DNA of 13,922 nt. It comes from DASYVD01 sp036000545 (GTDB lineage Bacteria > Actinomycetota > UBA4738 > CALAEC01). Location: NCBI GenBank assembly GCA_036000545.1, contig DASYVD010000134.1:1-13922 (forward strand), read 5' to 3'. The notes under the pieces were generated by a model. It had not been told where the DNA came from. It ran no database searches and saw only the letters and a list, made by a program, of their open reading frames with translations. Below, piece by piece: positions 7,357-13,414 of this stretch; the first letter of the stretch is position 1; each line of letters opens with the position of its first letter. The position numbers and the translations under genes are program-made.

Positions 7357-7902
7357 ATGCAGCTTCGGACTAAGCAACAGACTGGGGGAACGCCGGCCTC
7401 ATCGGCGATCGAACCCGGCATGACATCCGTGGCACCCGGCCGCCGGCGGACAGCCTCGCTCGTGATCACGGCAGTGGCCGGTTGCGCGGCGCTCCTGATC
7501 CTTGCGGTCACCTTCTGGTCGCGGGGGGAACCGACCCTTCGCACGAACCACCCTGCGGCATCACAGGCTGGTGTGTCGAACGCCGACGCCACCGGCTCAG
7601 TTCGGGTCCACGAGGCGCTGGGATGGGTCGACGGGCTGGCTGCCGGCCTAATCCTTCCATCCGACGTCACCGCCCGCCTTGAGGCACAGGATCCCAGGAT
7701 GGCCAAGGCCGTCACGGCCGCTTGGTCGGATCTGAACTCGTCCGGCGGCTCGGTCCGGCTCCACGAGGCGATGAGGTGGGTCGATGGGCTGGCTGCCGGC
7801 CTGATCCTTCCATCCGACGTCACCGCCCGCCCCGAGGCGCAGGACCCCAGGATGGCCAAGGCCGTCCTGGCCGCTTGGTCGGATCTGAATGCGCGAAGTT
7901 AG
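7357..7902 (+). CDS. Membrane-anchored protein with two 51-residue tandem repeats
   Basis: The start at ATG 7357 is set by AAGGGAGG six bases upstream. The protein has 181 residues: a polar N-terminus (1-31, ending GRRR), one hydrophobic segment (about 33-54, SLVITAVAGCAALLILAVTF) with positive charges before it, then an external Ser/Ala-rich linker (about 56-79). The rest is two copies of one 51-residue unit (80-130 and 131-181), each reading HEA..WVDGLAAGLILPSDVTAR.EAQDPRMAKAV.AAWSDLN. The second copy ends exactly at the stop codon. Topology suggests a cytoplasmic N-terminus and exported repeats, either as a signal anchor or after cleavage. I do not recognise the repeat. It is the first gene after the STAND ATPase and the next frame begins 11 bases after its stop, so it probably leads the exported-protein operon. 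Confidence 0.8.
   Translation: MQLRTKQQTGGTPASSAIEPGMTSVAPGRRRTASLVITAVAGCAALLILAVTFWSRGEPTLRTNHPAASQAGVSNADATGSVRVHEALGWVDGLAAGLILPSDVTARLEAQDPRMAKAVTAAWSDLNSSGGSVRLHEAMRWVDGLAAGLILPSDVTARPEAQDPRMAKAVLAAWSDLNARS
7594..7899 (+). repeat. In-gene tandem duplication, 2 x 153 bp
   Basis: Unit 1 is 7594-7746 and unit 2 is 7747-7899, in frame and ending at the TAG. Long identical tracts remain (CTGATCCTTCCATCCGACGT against CTAATCCTTCCATCCGACGT), and differences are few and mostly silent or conservative, so the duplication looks recent. Confidence 0.92.
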
Positions 7903-8222
7903 GGAGGTGGGTGATGAATGTTGGGGCGCGAATGGAAACTCAAGGCGCTGAAAGGGTGAAGGGCACGGAAAGCCTTGATTCGGCATCACGCGACCAGTTC
8001 GTACTCATGGATGAGGTCACGTGGCTCTCGGTGACTCCCTCGGGACCGGGGCCATGCCGGCTCCTTCCGGGATTGGAGGACGTGTTGACCTCATGCCACA
8101 AAAGGAGGTGTGCCGAACGGCACAGCCCGTTTGCGATGCCCGCCACCGACTCGCCCTCGGAGCGATGGAAGCATCGGGTTCGACGAGGGGAAGGCCCGCT
8201 GTCTCGGGAGGAGGCGGTCACG
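7903..8222 (+). other. Ambiguous 320-bp segment: leader or N-terminal extension
   Basis: A strong ribosome binding site (AGGGAGGTG) precedes ATG 7914, and that frame has no stop until 8531, the end of the next annotated gene. Read that way the protein would be 205 residues with an internal hydrophobic segment. However, third-position GC in 7914-8222 is lower than in the neighbours, the residues show no domain, and a separate ribosome binding site and signal peptide begin at 8223. The segment also holds an orphan AAAAGGAGG at about 8099-8107 with no well-placed start codon. It is either an untranslated leader, a decayed gene, or a true extension. I could not fold it into a known riboswitch. 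Confidence 0.4.
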
Positions 8223-8531
8223 ATGAGGCTGCCTAGGGTTCGAAGCCGATTTCTCCTGCTCGGCGCCACAGCCTCGCTCGTGCTCGCCGTGGGCGCTTCT
8301 CAGGCCCTGGCAGTCATCCTCGATTCCGCTCCCACGTGGCCGATCCCATCGGACCCCCCAGCCGGGCGGCCGCCGATCCCGGATCTGCTCCCGGCCACCG
8401 ACGCGCCGCCCCCCTCTAACCAGATCCTGACCGTGTGGAAGGAGGGAACCGAATCCGGTGAAGTCACCTCGAGCCCGGGCACCTCGGCACCGGCTGGCAT
8501 TACTTACGGCGACAAGGAGGTCGAACGATGA
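8223..8531 (+). CDS. Small proline-rich secreted protein
   Basis: This 102-residue protein starts at ATG 8223, preceded by GGGAGGAGG at suitable spacing. Residues 1-30 are a textbook signal peptide (MRLPRVRSRF, hydrophobic core, GASQALA cleavage). The mature part is short and disordered-looking, with prolines at about 35-65 (PTWPIPSDPPAGRPPIPDLL) and a Gly/Ser/Thr-rich end. No domain is recognised. Its final codons contain the AAGGAGG ribosome binding site of the next gene, and its TGA overlaps the next ATG (ATGA at 8528-8531), so the two are translationally coupled. The frame is open upstream to ATG 7914, so a 205-residue form cannot be excluded. A role as a surface linker or partner of the large IPT/TIG protein is inference from coupling. 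Confidence 0.65.
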   Translation: MRLPRVRSRFLLLGATASLVLAVGASQALAVILDSAPTWPIPSDPPAGRPPIPDLLPATDAPPPSNQILTVWKEGTESGEVTSSPGTSAPAGITYGDKEVER

Positions 8532-10339
8532 GGCGCAGGAACTTCAAGATCTGGTTCTGGCTCGGCCTGGCAGTCGCGGCGATCTCGCTCCTCCTTCCCA
8601 CGGCGGCGCAAGCCTCGACTAACGTCGTCTTCAACCCCGGCTTCGAACAGGGCGGCTGCAGCGACAACACGCCCGTCCTCTGCGGCTGGAGGAGCGGCAG
8701 TTCGATGTCGCAGGACACGAGCAACCCGCACTCGGGCAGCGCCAGCATGCATTTGGAGTGCGGAGCCGGAGGTTGCTACTACGACCCCGACTCCGGATGG
8801 GGGTCCGCCGCGGCCGATGCCGCCGTCTGCGTGGCGATCGGCCCAGGTACACACGCGGCATCGTTCTGGTACCGGGACGCTGTCGGTGCTCAGGTGTCGT
8901 TGGCCGCAACCTTCTATGCCGGGACTGACTGCAGCACCTGGGAGCTGGGGCAGGACTCGCTCGACCAACCGTCGCCGAGCGCCGTGGGTTGGCAGCAAGT
9001 AACCGGATCCCTGCACGGGCCGACTTACACGCAATCGGCGCTCTTCGTTATCAGCATTGGCGGGTGCGACGCTTCGTGTTCGCTCTCTGCGAACTTCGAC
9101 GACATCGACGTCGACGACGCGGGGGACACGACTCCGACCATCGCCTCCTTCTCGCCGACGAGCGGGTGGTTCGGCACGAGGGCCTGGATCTACGGCTTCG
9201 ACTTTCTCGGGGCGACCTCGGTCACGTTCAACGGCATCCCGGCGCAATTCACCGTCGGGTCGGACCAGTTCATCGATGCCTACGTGCCAAGAGGGGCGAC
9301 TACCGGGCGCATCTCGGTGACGACAGCGAACGGCACCGGCTGGAGCTCGTCCTCCTTCACGCTCGTGCCGCCGCCGACGATCAGCTCATTCACTCCAACA
9401 GGCGGGCCGTTCGGAACCGTCGTCGACATCCGCGGCGCGAACTTCACCGGGGCGATCTGGGTGCAGTTCAACCAGCACTACGCCGACAGCTTCACCGTCA
9501 ACTCGGACGCGGAGATCCACGCGACCGTGCCAGACGGAGCGACGACCGGCCCAATCTCGGTGACAACCGTGAGCGGCACGGGCTGGAGCTCGTCCTCGTT
9601 CACGGTTCCCACTCCGACGATCAGCTCGTTCACACCGACCAGCGGGCCAATCGGCACCAGTGTCGACATTCTCGGCACGAACTTCACCGGGGCGACCATC
9701 GTCACGTTTCACAGCACGAAGGCTGACTTCACGGTCGAGTCGGACTCGGAAATCCGCGCCACCGTGCCCACCGGGGCTACGACCGGATGGATCTCGGTGG
9801 CGACGCCGGGCGGCAGTGCCTTGAGCTCCTCCTCGTTCACGGTCACCGGGGTAGCGCCGGCAATCAGCTCGTTCACGCCGACCAGCGGGCCGGTGGGCAC
9901 AAGCGTCGCCCTCCTCGGCGCCAACTTCACCGATGCGACGAGTGTCAAGTTCAACGGTACCAACGCCGCCTACACGATCGACTCGGACTCCGAGATCCAC
10001 GCCACCGTGCCCAGCGGGGCAACAAGCGGTCCCATCAGCGTCACGACGCCGAGCGGCACCGGCACCAGCAACGACTCGTTCACGGTAACCGTGCCGCCGC
10101 CGACGATCAGCCTCACCGCCCGCGGGTACAAGGTGAAGGGGCTCGAAAAGGCCGACCTCTCCTGGAGTGGGCCGAGCGGAGCGAGCTTCGACCTCTACCG
10201 GAGCGGCACCAAGATCGCGACCGTCCAGACGACCGCCTACACCGACAACATCAACACGAGGGGCTCGGCGACGTACACGTACAGGGTGTGCGAGGTCGGA
10301 AGCACGACCTGCTCCAACGATGCGACGGTCAGCTTCTGA
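8528..10339 (+). CDS. Secreted multi-domain protein: CBM-like, four IPT/TIG repeats, FN3-like tail
   Basis: This 603-residue protein starts at ATG 8528 with AAGGAGG eight bases upstream, overlapping the previous stop. Residues 1-30 are a signal peptide (WLGLAVAAISLLLPTAAQAS). About 32-198 resembles a jelly-roll carbohydrate-binding domain (opening NVVFNPGFEQGG, paired cysteines, closing NFDDIDVDD). Four IPT/TIG immunoglobulin-like repeats follow at about 203-280, 282-361, 363-442 and 444-521, each opening ISSFTPTSGP.GT.V.I.G.NF and closing ATVP.GATTG.ISVTT..GT. The tail (about 526-603, ISLTARGYKVKGLEKADLSW to TYRVCEVGSTTCSN) is FN3-like with a likely disulfide. There is no LPXTG motif and no C-terminal anchor. 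Such architecture is typical of extracellular adhesion or polysaccharide-binding proteins; the ligand is unknown. The repeats are also similar in DNA, suggesting internal duplication. Confidence 0.88.
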   Translation: MRRRNFKIWFWLGLAVAAISLLLPTAAQASTNVVFNPGFEQGGCSDNTPVLCGWRSGSSMSQDTSNPHSGSASMHLECGAGGCYYDPDSGWGSAAADAAVCVAIGPGTHAASFWYRDAVGAQVSLAATFYAGTDCSTWELGQDSLDQPSPSAVGWQQVTGSLHGPTYTQSALFVISIGGCDASCSLSANFDDIDVDDAGDTTPTIASFSPTSGWFGTRAWIYGFDFLGATSVTFNGIPAQFTVGSDQFIDAYVPRGATTGRISVTTANGTGWSSSSFTLVPPPTISSFTPTGGPFGTVVDIRGANFTGAIWVQFNQHYADSFTVNSDAEIHATVPDGATTGPISVTTVSGTGWSSSSFTVPTPTISSFTPTSGPIGTSVDILGTNFTGATIVTFHSTKADFTVESDSEIRATVPTGATTGWISVATPGGSALSSSSFTVTGVAPAISSFTPTSGPVGTSVALLGANFTDATSVKFNGTNAAYTIDSDSEIHATVPSGATSGPISVTTPSGTGTSNDSFTVTVPPPTISLTARGYKVKGLEKADLSWSGPSGASFDLYRSGTKIATVQTTAYTDNINTRGSATYTYRVCEVGSTTCSNDATVSF

Positions 10340-10440
10340 TGATCAGTTCAAAGGAGGTCACTGGAAAGCGCGGGGACGTTTCCGCTCCCTCGGCGGCCGA
10401 AGGCCCTCGACGACGCACAATCCTGGAGGGACAGCCATGA
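10339..10440 (+). CDS. Possible 33-residue bridging ORF
   Basis: ATG 10339 overlaps the upstream TGA (TGATG) and its own TGA overlaps the downstream ATG (ATGA at 10437). It encodes MISSKEVTGKRGDVSAPSAA followed by EGPRRRTILEGQP. It contains an orphan AAAGGAGG (about 10347-10354) and the GGAGGG site of the next gene. No ribosome binding site precedes it, so translation would depend on termination-reinitiation. It could simply be an open spacer. Confidence 0.22.
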   Translation: MISSKEVTGKRGDVSAPSAAEGPRRRTILEGQP

Positions 10441-11558
10441 ACAAGAGAATCGTAACCCTTGCAGGAACTCTCATCCTGCTCGCAGCGGCATCGAGTTCAG
10501 CTCCGTCTGTGGCGGCAGCGGGCCAGTTTCAACCTGAATCGACGATCGCGTTCAGCAGCACGCGCGACCACGTGAGCGAGGGCTTGACCCGGCCGTTGCT
10601 TGGTGCCGAGGTCTACCTGATGAAGCCAGTGATGGTGATGAACCCAGAGGGGACGACGACGTGGGCCCTGACGAGCCCGCGGCGCTTGACGGGCTTAGAT
10701 GCGTCCTTTGACGGCTTCGCGAACTTGTCGCCGGACGGGAAGAAGATCGTGTTCGACAGCACCCGCTTGACAGGGGAAATCAACTCATCCGACCTGTTCT
10801 TGATGAACACCGACGGCACCGAGCAGACGCTCTTGACCCGCGGCAGCTCGGCTACCTGGTCGCCGGACAGCAAGAACATCGCCTTCCACGCCTCGGCCTC
10901 CTACTACGCATCGGGCGGGTTGGTCACCGGAGATCCGATCCGGACCGACGTGGGCTCGTCGACCACCGACAGCGACATCTTCGTGGCGAACGTCGACGAT
11001 CTGCTCGCGGGCGTCGAGCAGCCTACAAACATCACCAACAGCCCGGGCATGATCGACGACGACGCGGACTGGTCACCGGACGGGCAGAAGATCGTGTTCA
11101 CGAGCCATCCCGTCACGGACGACCCAGGCTTCTCCAATCAGACCGAGCTCTACCTGATGAACCCCGACCGCACCGGCCTGCTGCCGCTGACCTCCAACAA
11201 CGAAGAGGAGCGCGGTCCTGCCTGGGCCCCGGATGGCAGCCGGATCGTGTTCATGTGCAGGATCGGGGGCGGTACGAACCTGTTCCAGATCTGTGTGATG
11301 AACGCCGACGGCACCGGCCTGATGCAACTCACCGACAATTCCACGTTTCACGGGAGTCCCACGTTTTCCCCCGACGGCCAGCAGATCCTGTTCCACGCGC
11401 GGGTGGGGACGATGCTGCGTAGCGGCAATCAGCAGCTGTTTATCATGAACGTCGACGGCACGGACCAGACGCAACTGACCTTTGGGACCCCCACTTCGGG
11501 TGATGGTGTGAACAACCTTGCCCACTGGGGCGAGCTCAGGGTGCGGGGTACGCCGTGA
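10437..11558 (+). CDS. Secreted TolB-like PD40 beta-propeller protein
   Basis: This 373-residue protein starts at ATG 10437 with TGGAGGGACAGCC upstream. Residues 1-28 are a signal peptide (hydrophobic core, PSVAAAG). The rest is a series of PD40/WD40-like beta-propeller blades with the usual signature: LSPDGKKIVFDS, WSPDSKNIAFHA, WSPDGQKIVFTS, WAPDGSRIVFMC and FSPDGQQILFHA. These alternate with loops such as MNTDGTEQTLLT, MNPDRTGLLPLT, MNADGTGLMQLT and MNVDGTDQTQLT. About five or six blades are visible, with an extra N-terminal region (residues 29-90) that may close the ring. The family includes TolB and many exported binding proteins, but no Tol-Pal genes are here, and TolB function in the outer-membrane sense is not implied. 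It is the last gene of the co-directional exported run. Confidence 0.9.
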   Translation: MNKRIVTLAGTLILLAAASSSAPSVAAAGQFQPESTIAFSSTRDHVSEGLTRPLLGAEVYLMKPVMVMNPEGTTTWALTSPRRLTGLDASFDGFANLSPDGKKIVFDSTRLTGEINSSDLFLMNTDGTEQTLLTRGSSATWSPDSKNIAFHASASYYASGGLVTGDPIRTDVGSSTTDSDIFVANVDDLLAGVEQPTNITNSPGMIDDDADWSPDGQKIVFTSHPVTDDPGFSNQTELYLMNPDRTGLLPLTSNNEEERGPAWAPDGSRIVFMCRIGGGTNLFQICVMNADGTGLMQLTDNSTFHGSPTFSPDGQQILFHARVGTMLRSGNQQLFIMNVDGTDQTQLTFGTPTSGDGVNNLAHWGELRVRGTP

Positions 11559-11572
11559 GCACGGGGGTGCTC
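11557..11572 (+). terminator. Small hairpin at the end of the exported-protein run
   Basis: GAGCAC-GGGG-GTGCTC is a perfect 6-bp stem overlapping the TGA of the beta-propeller gene. It has no U-tract (AAAAGAGG follows). It is plausible as an end-of-operon signal, though weak. Confidence 0.25.
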
Positions 11573-11651
11573 AAAAGAGGCGGCAAGAAGCATCGGATAG
11601 CCGCGGATCCGCGAGCGCGATGGCGATGACGAGACATGGAGGAAGTTCACG

Positions 11652-11750
11652 ATGAACCTCTCGCTCGTCGAGGCGACGAACGCGCATCACGTGGACGCGG
11701 CGGGCGCCATATACGACTTTTCATCGAGTGGCGCCAGTCAGGTGAGGTGA
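11652..11750 (+). CDS. Short hypothetical ORF, possibly a gene fragment
   Basis: ATG 11652 follows TGGAGGAAG at good spacing and the frame runs 32 codons (MNLSLVEATNAHHVDAAGAI, YDFSSSGASQVR). The first 25 residues look like a real protein N-terminus, but the frame stops at TGA 11748-11750 and no continuation is recognisable. It may be a 5' remnant of a gene damaged by the repeat and MITE insertions downstream. It is not identified. Confidence 0.3.
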   Translation: MNLSLVEATNAHHVDAAGAIYDFSSSGASQVR

Positions 11751-11808
11751 TGCCAGGCAAGCAATATCCGCAAGCTTCGGCTGGCGTACCCGAATCCCCT
11801 CACGTGAA

Positions 11809-11917
11809 GAGCCTGTTGCAGAAACCATCGTCAGACGCTCGCACCCACATGATGCTGTGGATGACGTCTTGCCGTCCCACGACATGTAGCGTCACTTCAG
11901 GTTTATGCAACAGCCTC
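11809..11917. mobile_element. 109-bp MITE with 18-bp inverted ends and TGAA target duplication
   Basis: Ends are GAGCCTGTTGCAGAAACC (11809-11826) and its inverted partner GGTTTATGCAACAGCCTC (11900-11917), matching at 16 of 18 positions. Flanking bases are TGAA on both sides (11805-11808 and 11918-11921), a 4-bp target duplication. The start GAG(C/G)CTGTTGCA resembles termini of IS4/IS5-type elements, which make short duplications; the exact parent is unknown. The interior encodes no transposase. Removing the element and one TGAA restores CCTCACG-TGAA-GGGTGCA, which matches the uninterrupted repeat copies at 12911-12955 and 13785-13829 read on the minus strand. This is an empty-site test that supports insertion. 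Confidence 0.82.
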
Positions 11918-11955
11918 TGAAGGGTGCACTTATTGCGATCCGGTCGCTGACCTGC
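11918..11955 (+). repeat. Dispersed repeat copy A (interrupted by the MITE)
   Basis: It reads TGAAGGGTGCACTTATTGCG, then ATCCGGTCGCTGACCTGC. Compared with copies B and C read on the minus strand (TGAAGGGTGCATTTATTCCG, then ATCGG), the first 20 bases differ at two positions. Its outer bases (CACG) lie across the MITE at about 11801-11804. It faces copy D. Confidence 0.7.
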
Positions 11956-12036
11956 TGTCTTCCAGGAGGCTGATCTCCAACGGGGGAGGGCCTTCCCACC
12001 CCGGCCCGTTTGAGGACTCGGAGGTCTAACCCTGAA

Positions 12037-12062
12037 CGCCCTCCGCTCCACTTCGGAGGGCG
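12037..12062 (+). other. Perfect 9-bp hairpin between repeat copies A and D
   Basis: CGCCCTCCG-N8-CGGAGGGCG (loop CTCCACTT). There is no U-tail and no gene immediately upstream. A second GC-rich foldback (about 11982-12003) lies close by. It may be a structural part of the A-D element rather than a terminator. Confidence 0.5.
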
Positions 12063-12149
12063 AGCGTCCCAGTGGTGCGGTCCGGGAAATCCCGACAGCT
12101 TCGACGGGCAAGCCGAGCCCTGCCTCTGAGCCAGGGTCGAGTGCCCTGC

Positions 12150-12184
12150 TCACGGGCATGAACCGAACAAATGCACCCCACGCC
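12150..12184 (-). repeat. Dispersed repeat copy D (degenerate)
   Basis: On the minus strand it reads GGGCGTGGGGTGCATTTGTT. It shares CGTG, GGGTGCATTT and the following TT with copies B and C but lacks two A residues after CGTG. Similarity is partial. It is oriented toward copy A. Confidence 0.45.
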
Positions 12185-12192
12185 CAATTCAA

Positions 12193-12208
12193 TCGAACAA
12201 ATGTTCGA
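12193..12208. promoter_or_regulatory. LexA (SOS) box upstream of the zinc-ribbon gene
   Basis: TCGAACAAATGTTCGA is a perfect palindrome of the actinobacterial/Gram-positive LexA operator, TCGAAC-N4-GTTCGA. It overlaps the proposed -35 region and lies 57 bp before the start codon, the position expected for repression by LexA and induction by DNA damage. A half-copy, CGAACAAATG, also occurs 30 bp upstream (12164-12173). Confidence 0.75.
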
Positions 12209-12233
12209 CACCGGGCGGGTCGGCGTGTAGCAT
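12204..12233 (+). promoter_or_regulatory. Candidate promoter of the zinc-ribbon gene
   Basis: TTCGAC (12204-12209) and TAGCAT (12228-12233) are separated by 18 bp. The -35 hexamer is the right half of the LexA palindrome, so bound LexA would block RNA polymerase. Confidence 0.45.
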
Positions 12234-12264
12234 CCTTCGGATCGGGAGTCAGACGGATAGGTCG

Positions 12265-12759
12265 ATGGCTGAGGCGAGATCCGAGCTACCGCCGGAGGGG
12301 TCACGGTTTCCAATCGACGGGAGGACGAGCCGATCCGGCGCTTCGTCCTCACCAGGGGTCCTCCGCCCCCGGCAGAGCCTGAGACTTGGAGCGGCTTCGC
12401 CTGTGCCCCTTACCCGCCGAGAGTTCGAAGCGGCGAGGCTCAAGGCCCTGGTGAACCAAGCCGCTCGAAGGGTCGGTCCTTCAACCGGGGGGGAGACGAG
12501 GGGGCCCCGTCGCTGCCCGCGGTGCGGCGCGGCGAACGATCATGCGGCGCGGTACTGCGACCAGTGCGGAGGGCATCTGCACTCCTCGCCGGCACCAGTC
12601 GTCGGCTTCGCCGCCGCGGTCCGGGCGGCGATCGCCCGGGACGAGAAGGCCTCGGCCACTCGGCTCGCGGCGGGGGAGGGGATCTCCGAGATCGAAGCTC
12701 TTAGGCGGGTCCGCAACAAGTCCCGGAAGGGAGGGCATCGCCGCCAGTTCGGTTCCTGA
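12265..12759 (+). CDS. Zinc-ribbon protein under a predicted LexA operator
   Basis: This 164-residue protein starts at ATG 12265; GGATAGG upstream is a modest ribosome binding site. Residues 1-50 are polar, Arg/Ser/Pro-rich and probably disordered. About 50-70 forms a charged helix (TRREFEAARLKALVNQAARR). A four-cysteine zinc ribbon follows: CPRC at 84-87 and CDQC at 98-101, CX2C-X10-CX2C, of the kind that binds one zinc ion. About 110-145 is alpha-helical (AAVRAAIARDEKASATRLAA, then ISEIEALRRVRNK), and the end is strongly basic (KSRKGGHRRQFGS), suggesting nucleic-acid or protein contact. There is no signal peptide, so it is cytoplasmic. It is not assigned to a named family. The SOS-type promoter suggests a DNA-damage response role or an accessory gene that rides the SOS response; this is inference. 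Confidence 0.72.
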   Translation: MAEARSELPPEGSRFPIDGRTSRSGASSSPGVLRPRQSLRLGAASPVPLTRREFEAARLKALVNQAARRVGPSTGGETRGPRRCPRCGAANDHAARYCDQCGGHLHSSPAPVVGFAAAVRAAIARDEKASATRLAAGEGISEIEALRRVRNKSRKGGHRRQFGS

Positions 12760-12815
12760 CCTGAGCTGAACCGCCCACCGGGTCCGCGCGGCAACCCCGA
12801 ACTGTCAGCAATTGC

Positions 12816-12843
12816 CCGGTTGGGGTGCAGTATCCGGAAACCC
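12816..12843 (+). repeat. Possible repeat copy E (weak), facing copy B
   Basis: CCGGTTGGGGTGCAGTATCC shares CCG, GGGTGCA and TATCCG with the consensus but is otherwise divergent. With copy B it would bound a 140-bp unit. It may be chance. Confidence 0.25.
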
Positions 12844-12856
12844 GACGGGAGTCGGG
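12841..12856 (+). terminator. Hairpin downstream of the zinc-ribbon gene
   Basis: CCCGAC-GGGA-GTCGGG is a perfect 6-bp stem with a tetraloop, 80 bp past the stop and followed shortly by TCTTT. It is a plausible weak intrinsic terminator. Confidence 0.3.
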
Positions 12857-12910
12857 AGGTCTTTCGAGTTCGTACTCGGGTCCGTGCCAGGCTGAACCTG
12901 CCTTGCAGGA

Positions 12911-12955
12911 AACTCGCTGGTCAGGCCCCGATCGGAATAAATGCACCCTTCACGG
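12911..12955 (-). repeat. Dispersed repeat copy B
   Basis: On the minus strand it opens CCGTGAAGGGTGCATTTATT, followed by CCGATCGGGGCCTGACCAGC. The first 28 bases are identical to copy C, about 875 bp away. It lies between the zinc-ribbon gene and the two-gene membrane operon. Confidence 0.85.
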
Positions 12956-13034
12956 TAGCGGGGACGCCGCCCCCTTCGCCATCTTGATTCCGAAGACAGG
13001 AAGGTCAATAACGGTAATCGATGTGAGGGCTTTG

Positions 13035-13262
13035 ATGGTTCGTGCAGCGGCTGCGATCATCGCCGTTGGCGCGATCTTGGCCGCCGTCCTCTGGCCGGAG
13101 ACCAGCACGTGCATCGCCCGGTGCAACGCATTCATTAGCGGCGGGGCGGTGATCGTTGTCGACAGCCACATCGAGGCACGCGTTCTAGTGGTGACCGTGG
13201 GGCTCACTCTCGGCGCAATAATCCTCGCTCTCAGCTTCTCCAAGAAAGTCGACAGGGGATGA
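13035..13262 (+). CDS. Small two-span membrane protein
   Basis: This 75-residue protein is started at ATG 13035 because GAGGGC lies five bases upstream; a GTG at 13023 is an alternative. There are two hydrophobic segments, about 4-20 (AAAAIIAVGAILAAVLW) and about 48-68 (ARVLVVTVGLTLGAIILALSF). They are separated by a polar loop with two cysteines (C26, C30) in a CIARC motif, and the end is short and basic (SKKVDRG). The cysteine pair in the loop could form a disulfide if the loop is outside. It is not recognised as a family. Its TGA overlaps the ATG of the next gene by four bases (ATGA), so the two are an operon. Confidence 0.62.
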   Translation: MVRAAAAIIAVGAILAAVLWPETSTCIARCNAFISGGAVIVVDSHIEARVLVVTVGLTLGAIILALSFSKKVDRG

Positions 13263-13414
13263 TTGTGAGGAACTGGCTCTACCGGCTCGCCCGGACCATG
13301 GGCGACTACTCGGCCATCAGACGGGGCCGCGTCGGGCTGTGGAAGGCCGCCACCATCCGGGTGTGGGCTAGGCGGGAGTGGTGGGGTTCGCCGTGGCGCG
13401 CTAGCGGTCGCTGA
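13259..13414 (+). CDS. Small basic protein coupled to the membrane protein
   Basis: This 51-residue protein starts at ATG 13259 within the previous stop codon (translational coupling). It is rich in Arg and Trp: MIVRNWLYRLARTMGDYSAI, then RRGRVGLWKAATIRVWARRE. The pattern W-L-YRLAR-x2-GD-x2-AI-x2-G-x3 resembles small basic proteins of unknown function frequent in actinobacterial genomes and often in accessory regions. There is no transmembrane segment. The C-terminal Trp-rich basic end could be amphipathic. Function is unknown; coupling suggests that it works with the two-span membrane protein. The short length lowers certainty, but the exact ATGA overlap and clean composition support it. Confidence 0.55.
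   Translation: MIVRNWLYRLARTMGDYSAIRRGRVGLWKAATIRVWARREWWGSPWRASGR

Larger units (their letters stand above)
11559..12264. other. 700-bp gene-poor repeat and hairpin segment
   Basis: Apart from the 32-codon ORF, no convincing gene is visible here. The segment holds a 109-bp MITE, two facing copies of an unnamed repeat (11918-11955 and 12150-12184), a GC-rich hairpin between them and, at the right end, a LexA box and promoter for the zinc-ribbon gene. Confidence 0.7.

Noticed and set aside
7930..8010. c-di-GMP (GEMM) riboswitch suggested by ACGGAAAGCC
   Set aside because: The required flanking stems and the AAACC and GGGTTGCC-like elements do not align; the short match is likely chance.
8021..8236. 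Frame starting VALGDSLGTG that resembles a GDSL block I
   Set aside because: No other SGNH block follows, and the frame is short with poor codon character; a chance motif.
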